Source: Papiliotrema nemorosa
Taxonomy: Eukaryota > Basidiomycota > Tremellomycetes > Tremellales > Rhynchogastremaceae
Reading direction: 5' to 3'
Length of the DNA stretch: 64,000 nucleotides
NCBI GenBank assembly: GCA_032158125.1
Contig: JASKOT010000022.1
Location: 124,001-188,000 of the forward strand
Numbering within the stretch: position 1 is the stretch's first letter; each line of letters opens with the position of its first letter. This document shows, piece after piece, positions 35,751-47,788 of this stretch. The notes under the pieces are model-generated. The model had not been told where the DNA came from. It was given only the letters and a program-made list of their open reading frames with translations, and did not search any database. A program made the position numbers and the translations under genes.

Positions 35751-36980
35751 ATGACAGAGTAAGTCTTCACGTCTCTATCTATAAGCAATTTAATGATGAT
35801 AGATACTGGGTCTCGAAAAAGCAGTATTGGTGTAAATACTGCAACATCTTCATCCGGGATGATGCCCCTGTAGGTCTACCCCTCAATGCGAATTCTGACG
35901 AGTCAGTCGCGTAAGCAGCACGAGACGGGATTGAAGCATCAAGGCAACAAAGAACGATTCATTCGAGATTTGTACAAAGTCGGCTCTAATGCGAAACATG
36001 AGAAAGCTCGAGCCGATGCTGAAATGGCTCGGATTGAAGCGGTCAGTAGAGCATTGGCGCCGTATCAGCGACAAGATACTAATGCCCAGGCGGCAGAAGC
36101 GGCTTACGCCAAAGATACCCATCTATCAGGCTCCCGGCCGATGTTGAGTCGGATGCACCCTTCAGCTGGAGCGTCAACATCGAAAGCGAGAGAACCGAGT
36201 AAACCGAAAGATAAATGGGCGAATTATACTTCGGCAAAAGATATGGGGTTTGACGATGAGGATACCCAGAAATCGGCCTATGAAATCGAACAGGAGATCA
36301 AAGGTCGGGCTGCTCCTGAAGTAGGAGCGTGGCAGGAGGTTGTGGATGTTCCTCAGAATCAGAGCTGGTCCGAGGCAGGGCCAGAAGGATACAAGCGGAA
36401 GTTGGGAGAATATGCCGTGGATGATAACGATGCCGAAGGAGAGGGGTTTACTTTTGCTCACAGGGATAAAAGACACGTGCGAGATCCGTATGACGACGAC
36501 GATTGGGACCCGAAAGCGGCCTTGGGGAAAATCAAGTTCAAATCGAAAGTGACGGGTAGCACGGAGAAAAAGGAGGAGGATATCAAAGCGGAACCCGTGG
36601 GAGGACTGGATAGAGAGAAATGGACGGGCAGATTGGACCTTAAGACAGAGCTCAGCCCAACAAAGCCAACACGGACGGATGGGTTAGCGTATGTGAACGG
36701 AGGATCGAATAAGGTGGGCGGACAAGATATCCAAGGGACAGAGGACCAAGACCGAAAACCGACCCTGGATGATAAGCCGGAAATACCAGACGTCTCCGCA
36801 TTGGATCAAGCGATACCGCAAAATGACATCCCTACAACTGCAGTCGCCCCAGATGTCAAGCCGGATATCGACGCATTCGATCAGAAACTTCCAACAGAAT
36901 TGACTACGGTCGAGACAGCAGCAGCACCGTCTAACCTTTTCAAGAAGCGACGTCCACCGCCCGGGAATAGGAAGAAGTAA
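35751..36980 (+). CDS. WBP4-like U1-type zinc finger splicing factor
   Basis: Exons 35751-35758, 35803-35869 and 35907-36980 encode 382 residues. The N-terminus MTEYWVSKKQYWCKYCNIF with SRKQHETGLKH forms a matrin/U1C-type C2H2 zinc finger (C-x2-C...H-x5-H). This, together with GNKERFIRDLY, marks relatives of human WBP4 (FBP21), an early spliceosomal (B complex) protein. No WW domains are apparent, as in other fungal members. The remainder is charged and disordered and ends FKKRRPPPGNRKK. The first coding exon has only eight bases. The protein is probably nuclear. Confidence 0.85.
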
Positions 36981-37022
36981 TGCTTCCGATACCGTGCTCC
37001 TCCCACACACAACATGCATGAC

Positions 37023-39392
37023 CTAGAACTTGCGCGACTTGGTCTTTTGACTGATACCAGTCTTTTCTCCCGAGTAAGCGCCGCCCAGGGCAGCCTGACC
37101 GCCTTTGAAGACTGCTCTCTGGGAGCCGACCTTCTGCTTGGCCTTCTCGTACGCCATTCTCTTCTTGACACGAGGATTTCTGCCCGTCTTGCTTCGACGA
37201 GGGGTGAGTCCTCGGTTCTTCTCGATCGCTCGGGTGACCGATCGGGGTCCGCCTTCGTGAGACTCGTCTTCGAATGATGCACTGGATTATTAGCACGGGT
37301 AGCTCCGCGATGCAGTCTTACAATTTGGCCTCTTGATATTCCTCGTGGGCGGCAGCTTTAGCCTCCTCCTTGGCAGTCTTCCTCCTCTTGACCAAGTCGT
37401 AGTAATCTTCTCCGTCATCGTCCCCGCCATCCTCTTCCTCGCCGCGAACCTCCCTTGCTCTCTTGCGATCTTTCTCGGTGAAATCGCTCCCATCGAGGTC
37501 GGCACCGACCGCTGCCTGACTGTTTTTCCGCAGCGCGGCATCTCGGGCAGCTTGTCGATCCCGATACGGCAGGTCCTCATCTCCTCCAAGTCGTTGTGCA
37601 CGTGCAGCATTACGCCGAGCAGAAGTCGAAGCGATTTTCGAAGTGTGGAATTGTAGGGATCTCTTTCTCCTCTCTTTGTCTGTAGCATCGGCGTCGTCGA
37701 GAGCGGTAGGATCACCCAGAATGTCGTCTTGGCGAGTAGATTTGCCCTTGGATTTGGACTTCTGGGCCGAGACGAATGTCGGCTCCTCGAGTGGTGCGAA
37801 CGCATACTGGGGTTGAGCGGGCTCATCGAGCTCGTCGGTTTCCTCCTCCATTGGCACCTTGGACTTTTTGGCCTTCTTCTTCTTATCGCTCTCGCCGCGG
37901 CCGTTTGCTTTACTCTTCTTTTCCTTCTTGGACTTCTTCGGACGCGCTGAAGGTTCCTCATCAGAGCTGTAGTCGGCCTCAGCGTCAGCCAAGAGGTCGT
38001 CCAATTCCCCATCTTCCAGCCCAGCCTGGTGCCACAGAGCTTCTCTATCCGCCGCCTCGTCGTATTCATCATCATCATCCATATCCTCCTTCAAGGCGAC
38101 TTCATCCTCGCCGGGCATGCGTATTTGCGTCCCACCTCTACTCGCAATCAACATCCGCGCCATCAACTCTTTCTTCGCTTTGACCAGCTCGGCCAATTCC
38201 TCATCCTCTTCTGCGATTTCGCGATGGTCGAGAGGGTCAACATCTGAGCGGTCGCCGGCCGCAAAGTCGAGATCTTCAAGCATACCTACGCCCTCTTTGA
38301 GCTGCAGCAGCCGAGTGAGAATGGGATGCTGGGAAAAGTCCGGTCTGGAATCAGGAGGGAGAGCGCAAAGGTGGATGTAGAAGGCTAGAGTGGTGGCGTA
38401 TGTCAGTAGTGTTTCTGGACGTAAGCTGCGATGTTAAGGTGGACCACACGACTTACGGTAATGCAGCCAGCCCAGACCCTTGTGTAATGATTCTTGACCC
38501 TCCTCTTCGATCATCATCTCCTCGATACCCTTTGCGGTCTTCTTTAGCTTGTGGACGACCAAGGGGAAATCTCGGGCGAGGGCAATCTTGACGGGTTCGT
38601 GGGCTTCCAAGTGGCGTGTCAAGGCGGCTGGATCGGTAGTTTCTGGTACGGGTACAGAGACTGTGGGTTCTTCTTTCTCTTTAGTCTCGATGCTTGACGA
38701 TTAGCTTGGTCCAGGGGCAGTGCAGCGACTTACCGAGTCTCGGCAGCCGGCACTTCTTCTAATCCCCAATCTTCCTCTCCACCAAAAGCTTCCCTAGCTT
38801 TCCTCTGCAGCCGTTTGACCTCTCTCTCTTCCATCTCTCGATCCTCTTCTCGCTGCTCATCGTACGCATCTTCATCCTCCTTTGCTCGCCTGTTACTGGG
38901 TTTGGAGTAATACTGCCTTCCCCACCCTTCATCATCTTCATCCGAAGATCCCGATCCTTCCGCCTCGTCCTCCTCGTCTGAGTCCTCTATCGGCTTTCCG
39001 AATCTTCCTTTGCCGGACACGTCCATCTTCTTCTTCTCCTTTCGCCCTTTTTTGGTTGGGACAACATCGTCCCCTTCCTCGTCGTCCTCAAAATCTTCAT
39101 CCTCAGCTCGAGATCTGCGTTTTTTAGGTAGATCCAAGGCGAAGACTTCTTCGCCTTCATCGGCATTGACATCATCATCGTCGTCTCCATTGTCCTGATC
39201 GAACATGATTTGGTCTCGCTTGAACATGACTGATGACTTAGCACGCATCTGGGTTAGATACCCACAATCATCTACGCCGCCTTCTTCCAAGGTGTCTTCG
39301 TAATTTTCGATTCTGTTGATGCGCGAGCCAGGCGCACCAGCACCTTTCGGCTTGCTGCCTCCTTGCGACTTTCCTGATCGCTTGCGAGCCAT
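37023..39392 (-). CDS. SAS10: Sas10/Utp3 small-subunit processome protein
   Basis: Five exons (39392-39266, 39229-38734, 38692-38457, 38414-37322, 37281-37023) join to 736 residues. Acidic and lysine-rich stretches surround a central Sas10/Utp3/C1D domain ([12 protein letters not shown], then [20 protein letters not shown]). The C-terminal Sas10 domain contains [20 protein letters not shown] and a final KSRKF. Sas10 (Utp3) is an essential nucleolar component of the small-subunit processome. Its other name, something about silencing, comes from overexpression effects. FCF2 and KRE33 in this window act in the same pathway, but the genes are not adjacent. The intron at 39230-39265 is only 36 nt. 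Confidence 0.95.
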
Positions 39393-39638
39393 ATTGAGTG
39401 ATGCTGAGGCGTATGGAGAGCAGCAGTGAGTGAAAGGTCGATGCACCTCACTGGCCTGAACTTTTGAACCTTCAGGCACGGCGCGCCTATGAAATGGCTC
39501 AGTATGGGATATGTTAGGCTTGTAAGATTCCACCTCCTCATGCGTCTTCGTGTCGGAACATTGAGCTGATGATGCTATGTGATGATTCATGCAGGTCACG
39601 TTGACGTGTGATATAATGGGCTCTCTTCCTAAACGAGC

Positions 39639-41156
39639 CTAAGATCTCCCACCGAAGAATCTTGAGAACAATCCGGGAGCTCTATTCGCCTCTTCCTCAA
39701 TACCCTTCTTCTCCTGCTGCACCGATGAATGCTCCTGCCTCTGCTTCATGGCTTCCGTAGACTTCTGTGTCACGGTCTCCGAGCTAATTGAAACGCTTCT
39801 CGAAGACTTGGATGCCTCTTCGACCTCTTTTTGTTGACGGTATTCCTCTGCCATTCTCTGTGCCCTTGCGTCCCTCTCTGCTATTTCCACCATCCGCTTC
39901 AACGCATCTTCCTCGGATCGCTTCTGCTGCTCCCGCATTTCTCGTTCCTTCTCACGCTTCTGCCTCTCAATTTGAGCGAGTTTGGCCTCGATTTCTTGCT
40001 TTGTCGCTCTTTCAGCGGCTTCTGCTGCGTTCTCATCAACAGTGGCAATAGACCCCATTGGCGCCCGTCGACGAATGGATACTGGATTCGAACTTCGAGG
40101 AGTAGTCTTCAGCTTTGGCGAATCGATCTCCGTCTGCGTATTGTTCAAATCAAACTTCCATCTGCTGGCTGCTTTCTCCTCGATTTCGGCCTGTCGTTCC
40201 GCTTCTCTCTCCAGTCGTTGTTTATGCCTCATCTCTCGGGCCTCTTTCGAGTGTCTGCGAAGCTCTTCCAATGTCGGAGTCCGCTCTGTGTCTTGTGAGC
40301 GCTTCTCCGCGCCGGCCGTATCTCGAGCATGTCGACGATGTTTGGCGTCTCTCATCTCCTTTCGAGCCATCTCATCTGTCACACGGTCCGCCACATCAGA
40401 CCCCAAATCCTCTACAATCTCAGAATCCGTTTGGCTCGTTTGGTTCGGACGAGTATCCCTCTTTGCAATGTTGTACGGTCGAAGGTGGTCCCATTTCTCT
40501 GCAATCTTCGCCCAATCCCCTCCGAGGGATTCCAGAGCGTCGAGAATCCTCACGTTTTGTCTTTCTGCCTTTTTGCGTATCTCGGCTGGGGTTCGAGATG
40601 GTGTAGGAGATGAAGAAGGCTTTGACAAGTCGAGCTCGATCTGGAGATTAAGGGATTCTTCCCCTTCTATCGGATGAGATGGTCGAGATGCAAGCACCGC
40701 CTCGACATCTGCCAGACTCGGTCCTCCAGGTTGACTACTCCCGTTGCGCCTGGGCGGTGCGATTGAAACTTGTACAGGCGTCGAGTACTCGACAGCTTTG
40801 AGTGTCGAAACAGAGATGGTAGAGACAGCTCGAAGGGAGTCCGGATCTCTGAACACATTGACAGAGATGATGGGGGTGCCTAGGGCATTCTCTGCGGCTC
40901 GAACACAGGCAAGGACGTGGACGACATCATGCAGCCTGCCGTCTGCCTTGATCAGAAACTCTCGTCCTCCTTTTACACCTCGAGGTAGGACGGTATCGGG
41001 ATGAGGGATAGTGATATGTCGAACGGCCTGAATATTTGTCGTGGTTGAATGAAGTGGATTACTCCTGGCTGCGTTCCGCGATGGGCCAGCGAGCAATGAC
41101 CTGAAGCTCATGCCTGAGCTGTGAGATCTGGGATATACAGGTTCGACTTTTGACAT
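39639..41156 (-). CDS. Unrecognised coiled-coil protein, possibly mitochondrial
   Basis: This is one uninterrupted open frame of 505 codons, notable where most neighbours are split by introns. I do not recognise the family. If translation starts at the second methionine (residue 16, MSFRSLLAGPSRNAARSN), the N-terminus is rich in Arg, Ser and Ala without acidic residues, like a mitochondrial presequence. Residues about 50-120 look globular (PRGVKGGREFLIKADGRLHD, then SVNVFRDPDSLR). The C-terminal half is a long highly charged helix rich in Glu, Arg, Lys and Gln, probably a coiled coil, ending RAPGLFSRFFGGRS. The gene is divergent from the cullin gene, with about 210 bases between starts. Confidence 0.75.
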   Translation of the reverse strand: MSKVEPVYPRSHSSGMSFRSLLAGPSRNAARSNPLHSTTTNIQAVRHITIPHPDTVLPRGVKGGREFLIKADGRLHDVVHVLACVRAAENALGTPIISVNVFRDPDSLRAVSTISVSTLKAVEYSTPVQVSIAPPRRNGSSQPGGPSLADVEAVLASRPSHPIEGEESLNLQIELDLSKPSSSPTPSRTPAEIRKKAERQNVRILDALESLGGDWAKIAEKWDHLRPYNIAKRDTRPNQTSQTDSEIVEDLGSDVADRVTDEMARKEMRDAKHRRHARDTAGAEKRSQDTERTPTLEELRRHSKEAREMRHKQRLEREAERQAEIEEKAASRWKFDLNNTQTEIDSPKLKTTPRSSNPVSIRRRAPMGSIATVDENAAEAAERATKQEIEAKLAQIERQKREKEREMREQQKRSEEDALKRMVEIAERDARAQRMAEEYRQQKEVEEASKSSRSVSISSETVTQKSTEAMKQRQEHSSVQQEKKGIEEEANRAPGLFSRFFGGRS

Positions 41157-41367
41157 TGTGAGAGATGAGTGCTATTGACTGAATTGCATGACGTGTCAGT
41201 CAGCGGAATCAAAAAGATACAGTGGGATCAACGTTATCAATGACCCAAGGCCCCCTTCGTCACCTCCCTCCACCCTCTGCCGCCCATTACATCCATCCCA
41301 ACCCCCATTGTCCTCCCCCTTTACCGGTATAGACACATTCCATTCTCACATCACAACCATACTCACA

Positions 41368-44300
41368 ATGGTCTCGGCTGGGTCCAGCAGCGCCGCAAGT
41401 GGAAGCGGCAGCACGGTCAAATGGGTCGAACCGACGAAAGCTGATAAACCACCAAAGTGAGTGTTCAGCTATGACCGAGCCCAGATACCTTCTGGGAGAA
41501 TCGTCCCTTCACCTCATTCGAGAATACCGCTGATGGTTACCAGGGACGCAGACCTTAAAGTGCGCTTAAACAACCGATCAATGATCATGCGCTGACCATA
41601 AGACTTCCTGGGCTTTCCTCAAGAATGGAGTTGATCACATCATGACACGGTTAGTCCATGCGCTTCCTTGATTCACCTTCCTCGACCGTCAAATCTTTCC
41701 ATCGCGACGATCTCGATAACTGACACACAGGCTACATATGGGAATGTCATACTCCTACTACATCCTCCTCTACACAGCCATATACGACTTTTGCACCCAG
41801 AACCGCCCTTCGGTCGGATCTTTTGGAGCCGCTACTAGGGGAGGAGCATCTTTGCAAGGTGCAGACCTGTACCGTTCTTTACATGGCTACCTCTCAGATC
41901 ACTGCAAAGAGCTGCGGAAGGTACGCTTCTCAGACCCCCAATTCCGCGTAAGGGGTTGGCTGACCCCGTTAGCAATCTGACAAACTGTCAGATGTCGATC
42001 TTCTCAGGTTCTACGCTCAAGAATGGGACAGATACACCACTGGCGCAAACTACGTCAACAAGCTGTTCAACTACCTCAACAAGCATTGGGTGAAGCGAGA
42101 AAAGGATGAGGGAAGGAAGGAGGTGTACACTGTATACACGGTCCGTCAATATGCTTTTCCCTTGCAGGATATCGCTCACAAGCAGTTGGCTTTGGTCGCG
42201 TGGAAAGTCAACTTTTTCAAGTTCCTGGGTAGCGAAAAGAATGTCAGTCGATTGACCCAAGCGATCTTGAAACAGATTGAGGCGCAAAGAAATGGGGAAG
42301 TCGTAGATACAGGACTATTGAAACAGGTCATTGCCAGTTATGGTGCGTAACGCAGACATTGGACCGGCGCACGCTGATGATAGTTTCGCTTGGTCTTGAC
42401 GAAGCCGATGCGCAACGGCAACAGCTTGATGTCTACAAAGAGTCATTCCAGACACCCTTCCTCGAAGCTACCAAGCACTATTATCAGGCCGAATCGAAGG
42501 CTTTCGTCAGCAGCAACTCTGTTCCAGATTACATGAAGAAAGCGGAAGATCGATTGCAGGAGGAAGCAGACAGAGTGAACATGTATTTGAACGATACGAC
42601 CATGAAGGAGGCGAGTTGCAAATCCAACTCCCAGATCCTGTGTGCTGACGGCGTAGCTCAAGGAGAAATGCGAGGAGGCTTTGATCATGGATCACGTCGA
42701 TATGATCACCGACGAATTCCAACCCTTGCTGGACCAGGATCGTATGGCAGGTGAGTTCTCTTCAGGTGATCGCGGCTATTTGGCTGACCGACAGATCTCG
42801 CTAGAATGTATGGTCTGCTTGTTCGTGTCAGCAATGGCCTGGAGCCCCTGCGAGCCAAATTTGAGGAACACGTCAAGAAGGCAGGAAACGAAGCCGTCCG
42901 AAAGGTCTTGCCCGCACCGGGTGCCGTCAACGATGCAGGCAAGGCTGAGCAACTGGTATGTGGCGATTGGCACACTTTGGGTCCATGACTGAATTTTAGG
43001 ACCCCAAAGCATACGTTGAAGCTCTCTTGGAGGTGCACAAGAAATATGGAGAAGTGGTCAATGGGCCTTTCCGACAGGAACTTGGTTTCAATGCCAGTCT
43101 GGATAAAGTGAGTCAGAATGCCTCGGATCGTTCTCTTTACGGAATCTCGTTGCTGACCTCCAGGCATGTCGGGTGTTCGTCAACAGCAACGATGCATGCA
43201 CAGTGCCCACCAAATCGCCTGAACTGCTTGCTTCCTACACCGATCAGCTGCTCAAGAAGAGTAACAAGGAATCAGATGCGGAATCATTGGAAGCGGCGCT
43301 GGATCAAGCGGTCAGTCTTACTATGAGATTTAGAACAGAGCCTGATGTTCAGATGATAATCTTTTCCTTCATCGAAGACAAGGATGTCTTCCAAAAGTTC
43401 TACCAGAAGAAATTGGGCTCGCGACTGGTGCAACAGCTGTCGGCTTCGGATGACAGCGAGTCGAGCATGATCACCAAGTTGAGGGAGCAGTGCGGTTTCG
43501 AATACACCACCAAATTGACCAGGATGTTCACGGGTGAGTTATACAAGGACGAATCCAGGATCTCGCTCACTCGTCAGACATGAACCTCAGTCGAGATTTG
43601 ACCGAAAAGTACAAGGAGAAAGAAAGGAACAGATCGGACGGGGGAACCGACAGTCAGTCCCGGATTGCTCGATTCCGAGGAGGAGCTGATCATCCAGTTG
43701 ACTTTAATGTCATGGTTCTCGGTACCAACTTCTGGCCGATGCAGGCCCCACCTTCCAAATACAACGTTCCCCACGAAATCAAATCAGTTTACGACCGATT
43801 TACCAAATTCCACGGGGATGTCCACTCGTAAGGCACACGCAAGCCCTTGCGATGCATGCTGACGTGTAGTGGTCGAAAGCTTACATGGATCTGGCAGGTA
43901 CAACGAGCCGAGCTGCGTACGAGCTATCTTTCCCAAAAGTACATCTTCACCACAAACGCCTGGCAGATGGCCATTTTGTGCCAGTTCAATGAGGACGATT
44001 CGCACAGCTACCAGAGTCTTTCGGAGAACACCAAGATCAGCGACCCAATTTTAAAAGGCCAACTGGATCTTTTGTGCAAGGCAAAGGTCCTCCTGAAGGA
44101 GGGGGATACGTACGACCTGAATCTCAGTGAGTGTTGAACAAGTTTCACAAAGCATCGTTGCTGACGAGGCAGACTTCAAATCCAAAAAATTGAGGATCAA
44201 TCTTAACCAGCCTGTCAAATCGGAGCAAAAGGCTGAGCAGACTGAGGTTCTGCAATCCGTTGACGAGGACCGTAAATTCGTCTACCAGGCGACCATTGTC

Positions 44301-44595
44301 CGAATCATGAAAGCCCGAAAGGTGAGTTCATCTTGGTATCACTTGCTCTTGCTGACGAGTCGCAGCAAATGAAACATGCGGCTCTTATCCACGATGTAAC
44401 CTCCCAGGTCTCGACCAAGTTCACGCCTAAGATACCGGAAATCAAGAAGGCGATCGACCATTTGTTGGACAAGGAGTATCTCGAACGATCGCCAAGTGAG
44501 AATGATACCTAGTGAGCCGCGCTTGTACACTCGACCCGGATCAGTACTGACTCCTCTTAGCCTATATGTCGCATAGACGAGCGGGACCGGGCTGA
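41368..44595 (+). CDS. CDC53: Cullin 1 / Cdc53, SCF ubiquitin ligase scaffold
   Basis: The gene has about 15 short introns and encodes roughly 770 residues. The N-terminal cullin repeats include MGMSYSYYILLYTAIYDFC, which follows a 16-base microexon (41544-41559). The cullin homology domain has FQKFYQKKLGSRLV, DFNVMVLGTNFWP and the winged-helix WQMAILCQFN. The neddylation region IVRIMKARKQMKHAALI contains the modified lysine. The end reads PTYMSHRRAGPG, a slightly extended version of the usual short cullin tail. Cdc53/CUL1 bridges Skp1-F-box receptors and Rbx1; the F-box/WD40 protein near the left edge would be a client. The start MVSAGSSS at 41368 precedes the first intron (41457-41543). Confidence 0.94.
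41544..41559 (+). other. 16-nt microexon in CDC53
   Basis: The sequence GGACGCAGACCTTAAA is flanked by an acceptor (CCAG) and a donor (GTGCGC). It restores the frame between KPPK and TSWAFL and encodes DADLK with one split codon. The flanking introns are 87 and 43 nt. Confidence 0.75.
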
Positions 44596-44954
44596 AGGCA
44601 TCCGATGAATGAGCTAAACGATGACGACCCAATCACGAGCGGGTGTATGTATGTGTATAACAGATCATTCGGCATGTAGAGATTTGGAGCCTACTTCTGG
44701 CGCATCCCATTCCCCCTGTTCTATGTACACTGGAGATCCCGCGAGGTCAAGATGTATCAAGCTACCTGAGCAGTTCGAGCAGACACAATGGGCCCAGATG
44801 GATGGTCGCGTTGGAAATAGGTGAATGCGATGATTTCCACGGTTTGCTCGGTTATTGGAATTACTGTACACCCTCCTTATCCGTCGAGGCCCACAACTCC
44901 AACTACACACCTTGTATCGCACTTTTATCTTTGCCTCGTCTTGTAACAGTGACC
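44596..44954. other. Intergenic region CDC53-GCV3
   Basis: This 359-base gap between two plus-strand genes should hold the CDC53 3' end and the GCV3 promoter. Short open frames on both strands have no recognisable product, and no RNA gene was seen. Confidence 0.45.
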
Positions 44955-45806
44955 ATGTTCTCCAGCGCTATTCGACCCGTCTTCCGAGCCGCTCGACCTG
45001 TTGCGTTGCGAGCTTCAGCTGCAAAGCCCCTCGCGGCTCGATTCAACCCTGTCCGATTCGCGACTAGCAGTGAGCCCCTTTCTCCTTCATCTTCACACCG
45101 TATTCACCTGGCTCGTCGCAGCCTTGCTCGCCGTATAGGTGCGGTTGCATAGTATGGCTTGACAAGATTCAGCAGGGCGACGTGATGTGATTCGTAGCTG
45201 ATAAGAACAGCTCGATACACTACAGACCACGAATGGGTCACATTCGACGACGAGACCAACGTCGGTATTGTCGGAATCACAGATTACGCTCAAAAGGCTT
45301 TGGGAGATGTCGTATTTGTGGAGCTGCCAGCTGTGGAGACTGAGATTGCTCAAGCTGGTGAGTACTCGACGCCCACACCCTCCTCAGCACTACCTCATAG
45401 ATACCCCTTGACCCGCTCATTTCCCCCTTTCGCGCTTATTTTTGGTCGTGGATGAACACTGACATACAGACCCTATCGGAGCTGTGGAGTCTGTCAAGGC
45501 TGCTTCGGACATTTACGCTCCTGTTGCGGGTATCGTAGAAGAGATCAACGAGGCTCTCAACGATCAACCTAGCTTGCTCAACAAGGATCCCGAAGGAAAG
45601 GGTGAGTTCTGGTTCCATCACAGCGCATCACAGTTGAATCTCGTCGTGTGTCTCGACCGATCATTTTGACGAAGGCTTTCGTGGGGCTAGCTGACCGAGC
45701 AGGTTGGTTGGCCAAGATCAAGTTGTCGACTCCTTCCGAATTTGAGACTCTGCTCACTTCGGAAGCTTACAAGGCTCACTGTGAGGGTCAATCGGATGAT
45801 CACTAG
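44955..45806 (+). CDS. GCV3: Glycine cleavage system H protein, mitochondrial
   Basis: Four exons (44955-45069, 45211-45357, 45470-45601, 45703-45806) give 165 residues. The first about 38 residues ([18 protein letters not shown]...) are Arg/Ala-rich and lack acidic residues, a typical mitochondrial presequence. The mature part begins RYTTDHEWV, carries the lipoyl-lysine site [14 protein letters not shown], and ends WLAKIKL...HCEGQ. The H protein shuttles the aminomethyl group between the P, T and L proteins of the glycine decarboxylase complex. The three introns (about 140, 112 and 101 nt) are clearly longer than elsewhere in the window. Confidence 0.96.
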
Positions 45807-46042
45807 ACTACGGCGACGGCCATGTAAGGAGATCACAGGGATTTTTTTGGGGAAACGATGGGCAGGAAGGAATGAATCTTAACATGCTTTTGCTCGCAGA
45901 ACCGCATATTGCGCTCAAATTACTGATAAAACAATCGCTATTTACTTTGATCGTTGCGGCGCACGAAATAGTATGATGCTTACATGCTGTCATGAGCTAC
46001 GCAAAGTTTTCCATCGACGATCCTGCTCAGCGCTCGAAACCC

Positions 46043-47788
46043 CTATGATCGCTTCGAGTCGGCGGACAGAATCTCGTTTAGCTTTTTCCTCTGTTTGCAA
46101 TTTTCTGTCACAGTCAGCTAAGCTCGAAAGAATGGTAGATCCACTCACCGTAGGAGAAACTCTTTGCCAATTCGTCTAGCTGTTCCATGCTTGATCCCTC
46201 AAAGTACTCGGCATACTCGTGACACAGCTCCTCCTGTTCGTCAGTAACACCCTGGCTACGCGTCGTCAGAACTCACCGAGAGCAAGATATTCCTGGTGAC
46301 TCGTCCTATGTGGGTCTCAGGACTCCACGTCTGGGGGTATCGCTTCTTGAGAGACGGCACATTATCGGTGTACCATTTCACAAGTGGATCAAAGACTTCT
46401 CTGACGGGGATATCGTCACATCCCCATTCATCCGCTGCCAGCCTCTTCTTCTTCTCCAAGAAGGGCTTCAACAACTTCATATACGCCGTATCCTCCCCGA
46501 CGTACGTCATGCCCTGGAACCCGATGTCCTTGTACAACCAGATGGACCAACTCGTCTTGTTTTTGGCGTAAATGTCAAGTTGACAGCCGAGGACATTGTA
46601 TCGTTGTTCATTGATCGCTTCCCAATCGGCCAAACCGTCCGAGGCAGATTGGTATACTGGTCCGAATTCGCCGTTCCAGATGGGAATTTTGTGTTGTTTC
46701 ATATAGTCGATCTTTCGTTGGAACGATCGTTCATGCCGAGCGATTTGCTCCGGAGTACCCTGTCTTTCAGCTCTTCTTAGAGGTCATTGTTGAAAGGGGC
46801 TCACGGTGAAAGGCTCTGGAGGGTTGGGGAAACCGTACTTCGAGTAGTCGTGGCATGCGTACACAGAGTTGGGAAGGGGTTTACCGAATCTGCTAAAGTC
46901 TGCTCCGAATGTGCTAATCGTCAGTGTCGGACAGTAATGAGACCTGAAACCATTGTGTGGACTCACTTCCCGTCGAGGAACAAGATATGATGAGGGTCAA
47001 TAGCCCTGATTGCCTTTTCGACCCGTTCGTAGAATGCCAATAATCGAGTATGTTCAATATCCGTGGGCTCGTTTAATGGGTTGTACCCTGCCACCCAAGT
47101 ATTGTCCTTATAATGCTTTGCCAAATGTTCCCAAATGATCACTGTTCGATCTTGGAAATCCTTGTGATCCCAGAACAAAGCTTGATGTCCACCTGCATCG
47201 GCGTGCCAATCGATATTCTGACCTCCTGGGGCGGCATGAAGATCGATGACGGTGTAGATGCCGTATTTGGCACAAATGTCGATCACTCGATCGAGATGCT
47301 TCAGACCTTCCTTTTTGAACACGCGAGGGTTCATGTCGTCCTCGAAATGTCGGTAGTTGACAGGGAGTCGAATACAGTTGAGCCCGAGGGAAGCAAAGAA
47401 CTTGGCATCGTCCTCTCCGAAGAAGTACTCTAGGAACTGAAAGTCAACGAGAGCGACGAGATTTGGCTCGATGCTCGGCAACCCGATGCTCACCTTGTCG
47501 AAGAAGTACTCGTACTTCTCCTCCCCCAAGACCTTCTTGAGAGCAGCTCGGACTTGAAACTCATGACCTGGGTAACCGGTGATGAAGTTCTCCATGTTCA
47601 CTAGACGTCAGCGTGAGGTCCTCAATCGTCGTAGACTCACTCCAGCCTCCCAGACCGGCACCTGGACATTAGCAGAGCTCGCCTTTGTCCGTGCACGGCT
47701 TACCCTTGAGCAAGAGAGGCTTTCCGTCGAGAACGATATCATCGTCCTTGATCGCCAAGTAAGAGCTAGATCCGTTTGAAATCGCCAT
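46043..47788 (-). CDS. Glycoside hydrolase family 5 protein, intracellular
   Basis: This multi-exon gene encodes about 490 residues. The N-terminus MAISNGSSSYLAIKDDD is hydrophilic with no signal peptide. GAGLGGWMNMENFITGYPGHE and RLPVNYRHFED follow, then GH5 core motifs: VIDLHAAPGGQN, YNPLNEP with the probable acid/base Glu, and IWNGEFGP with the probable nucleophile Glu. Such proteins act on beta-linked glucans or related glycosides, but the exact substrate cannot be read from sequence. A 21-base exon (47641-47661) lies between introns of 42 and 40 nt, and a methionine codon near WMNMEN is split by the second. The gene is divergent from the SGNH esterase and forms the left end of a carbohydrate-related run of genes. 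Confidence 0.9.

Noticed and set aside
40115..40677. Plus-strand frames of up to 231 codons opposite the coiled-coil gene
   Set aside because: They mirror the highly charged coding frame on the minus strand and lack any family similarity or splice logic.
45070..45210. snoRNA inside the long first intron of GCV3
   Set aside because: A GTGATGT box and a nearby CTGA look like C and D boxes, but the C box has a mismatch and the two are too close together for a standard C/D snoRNA.
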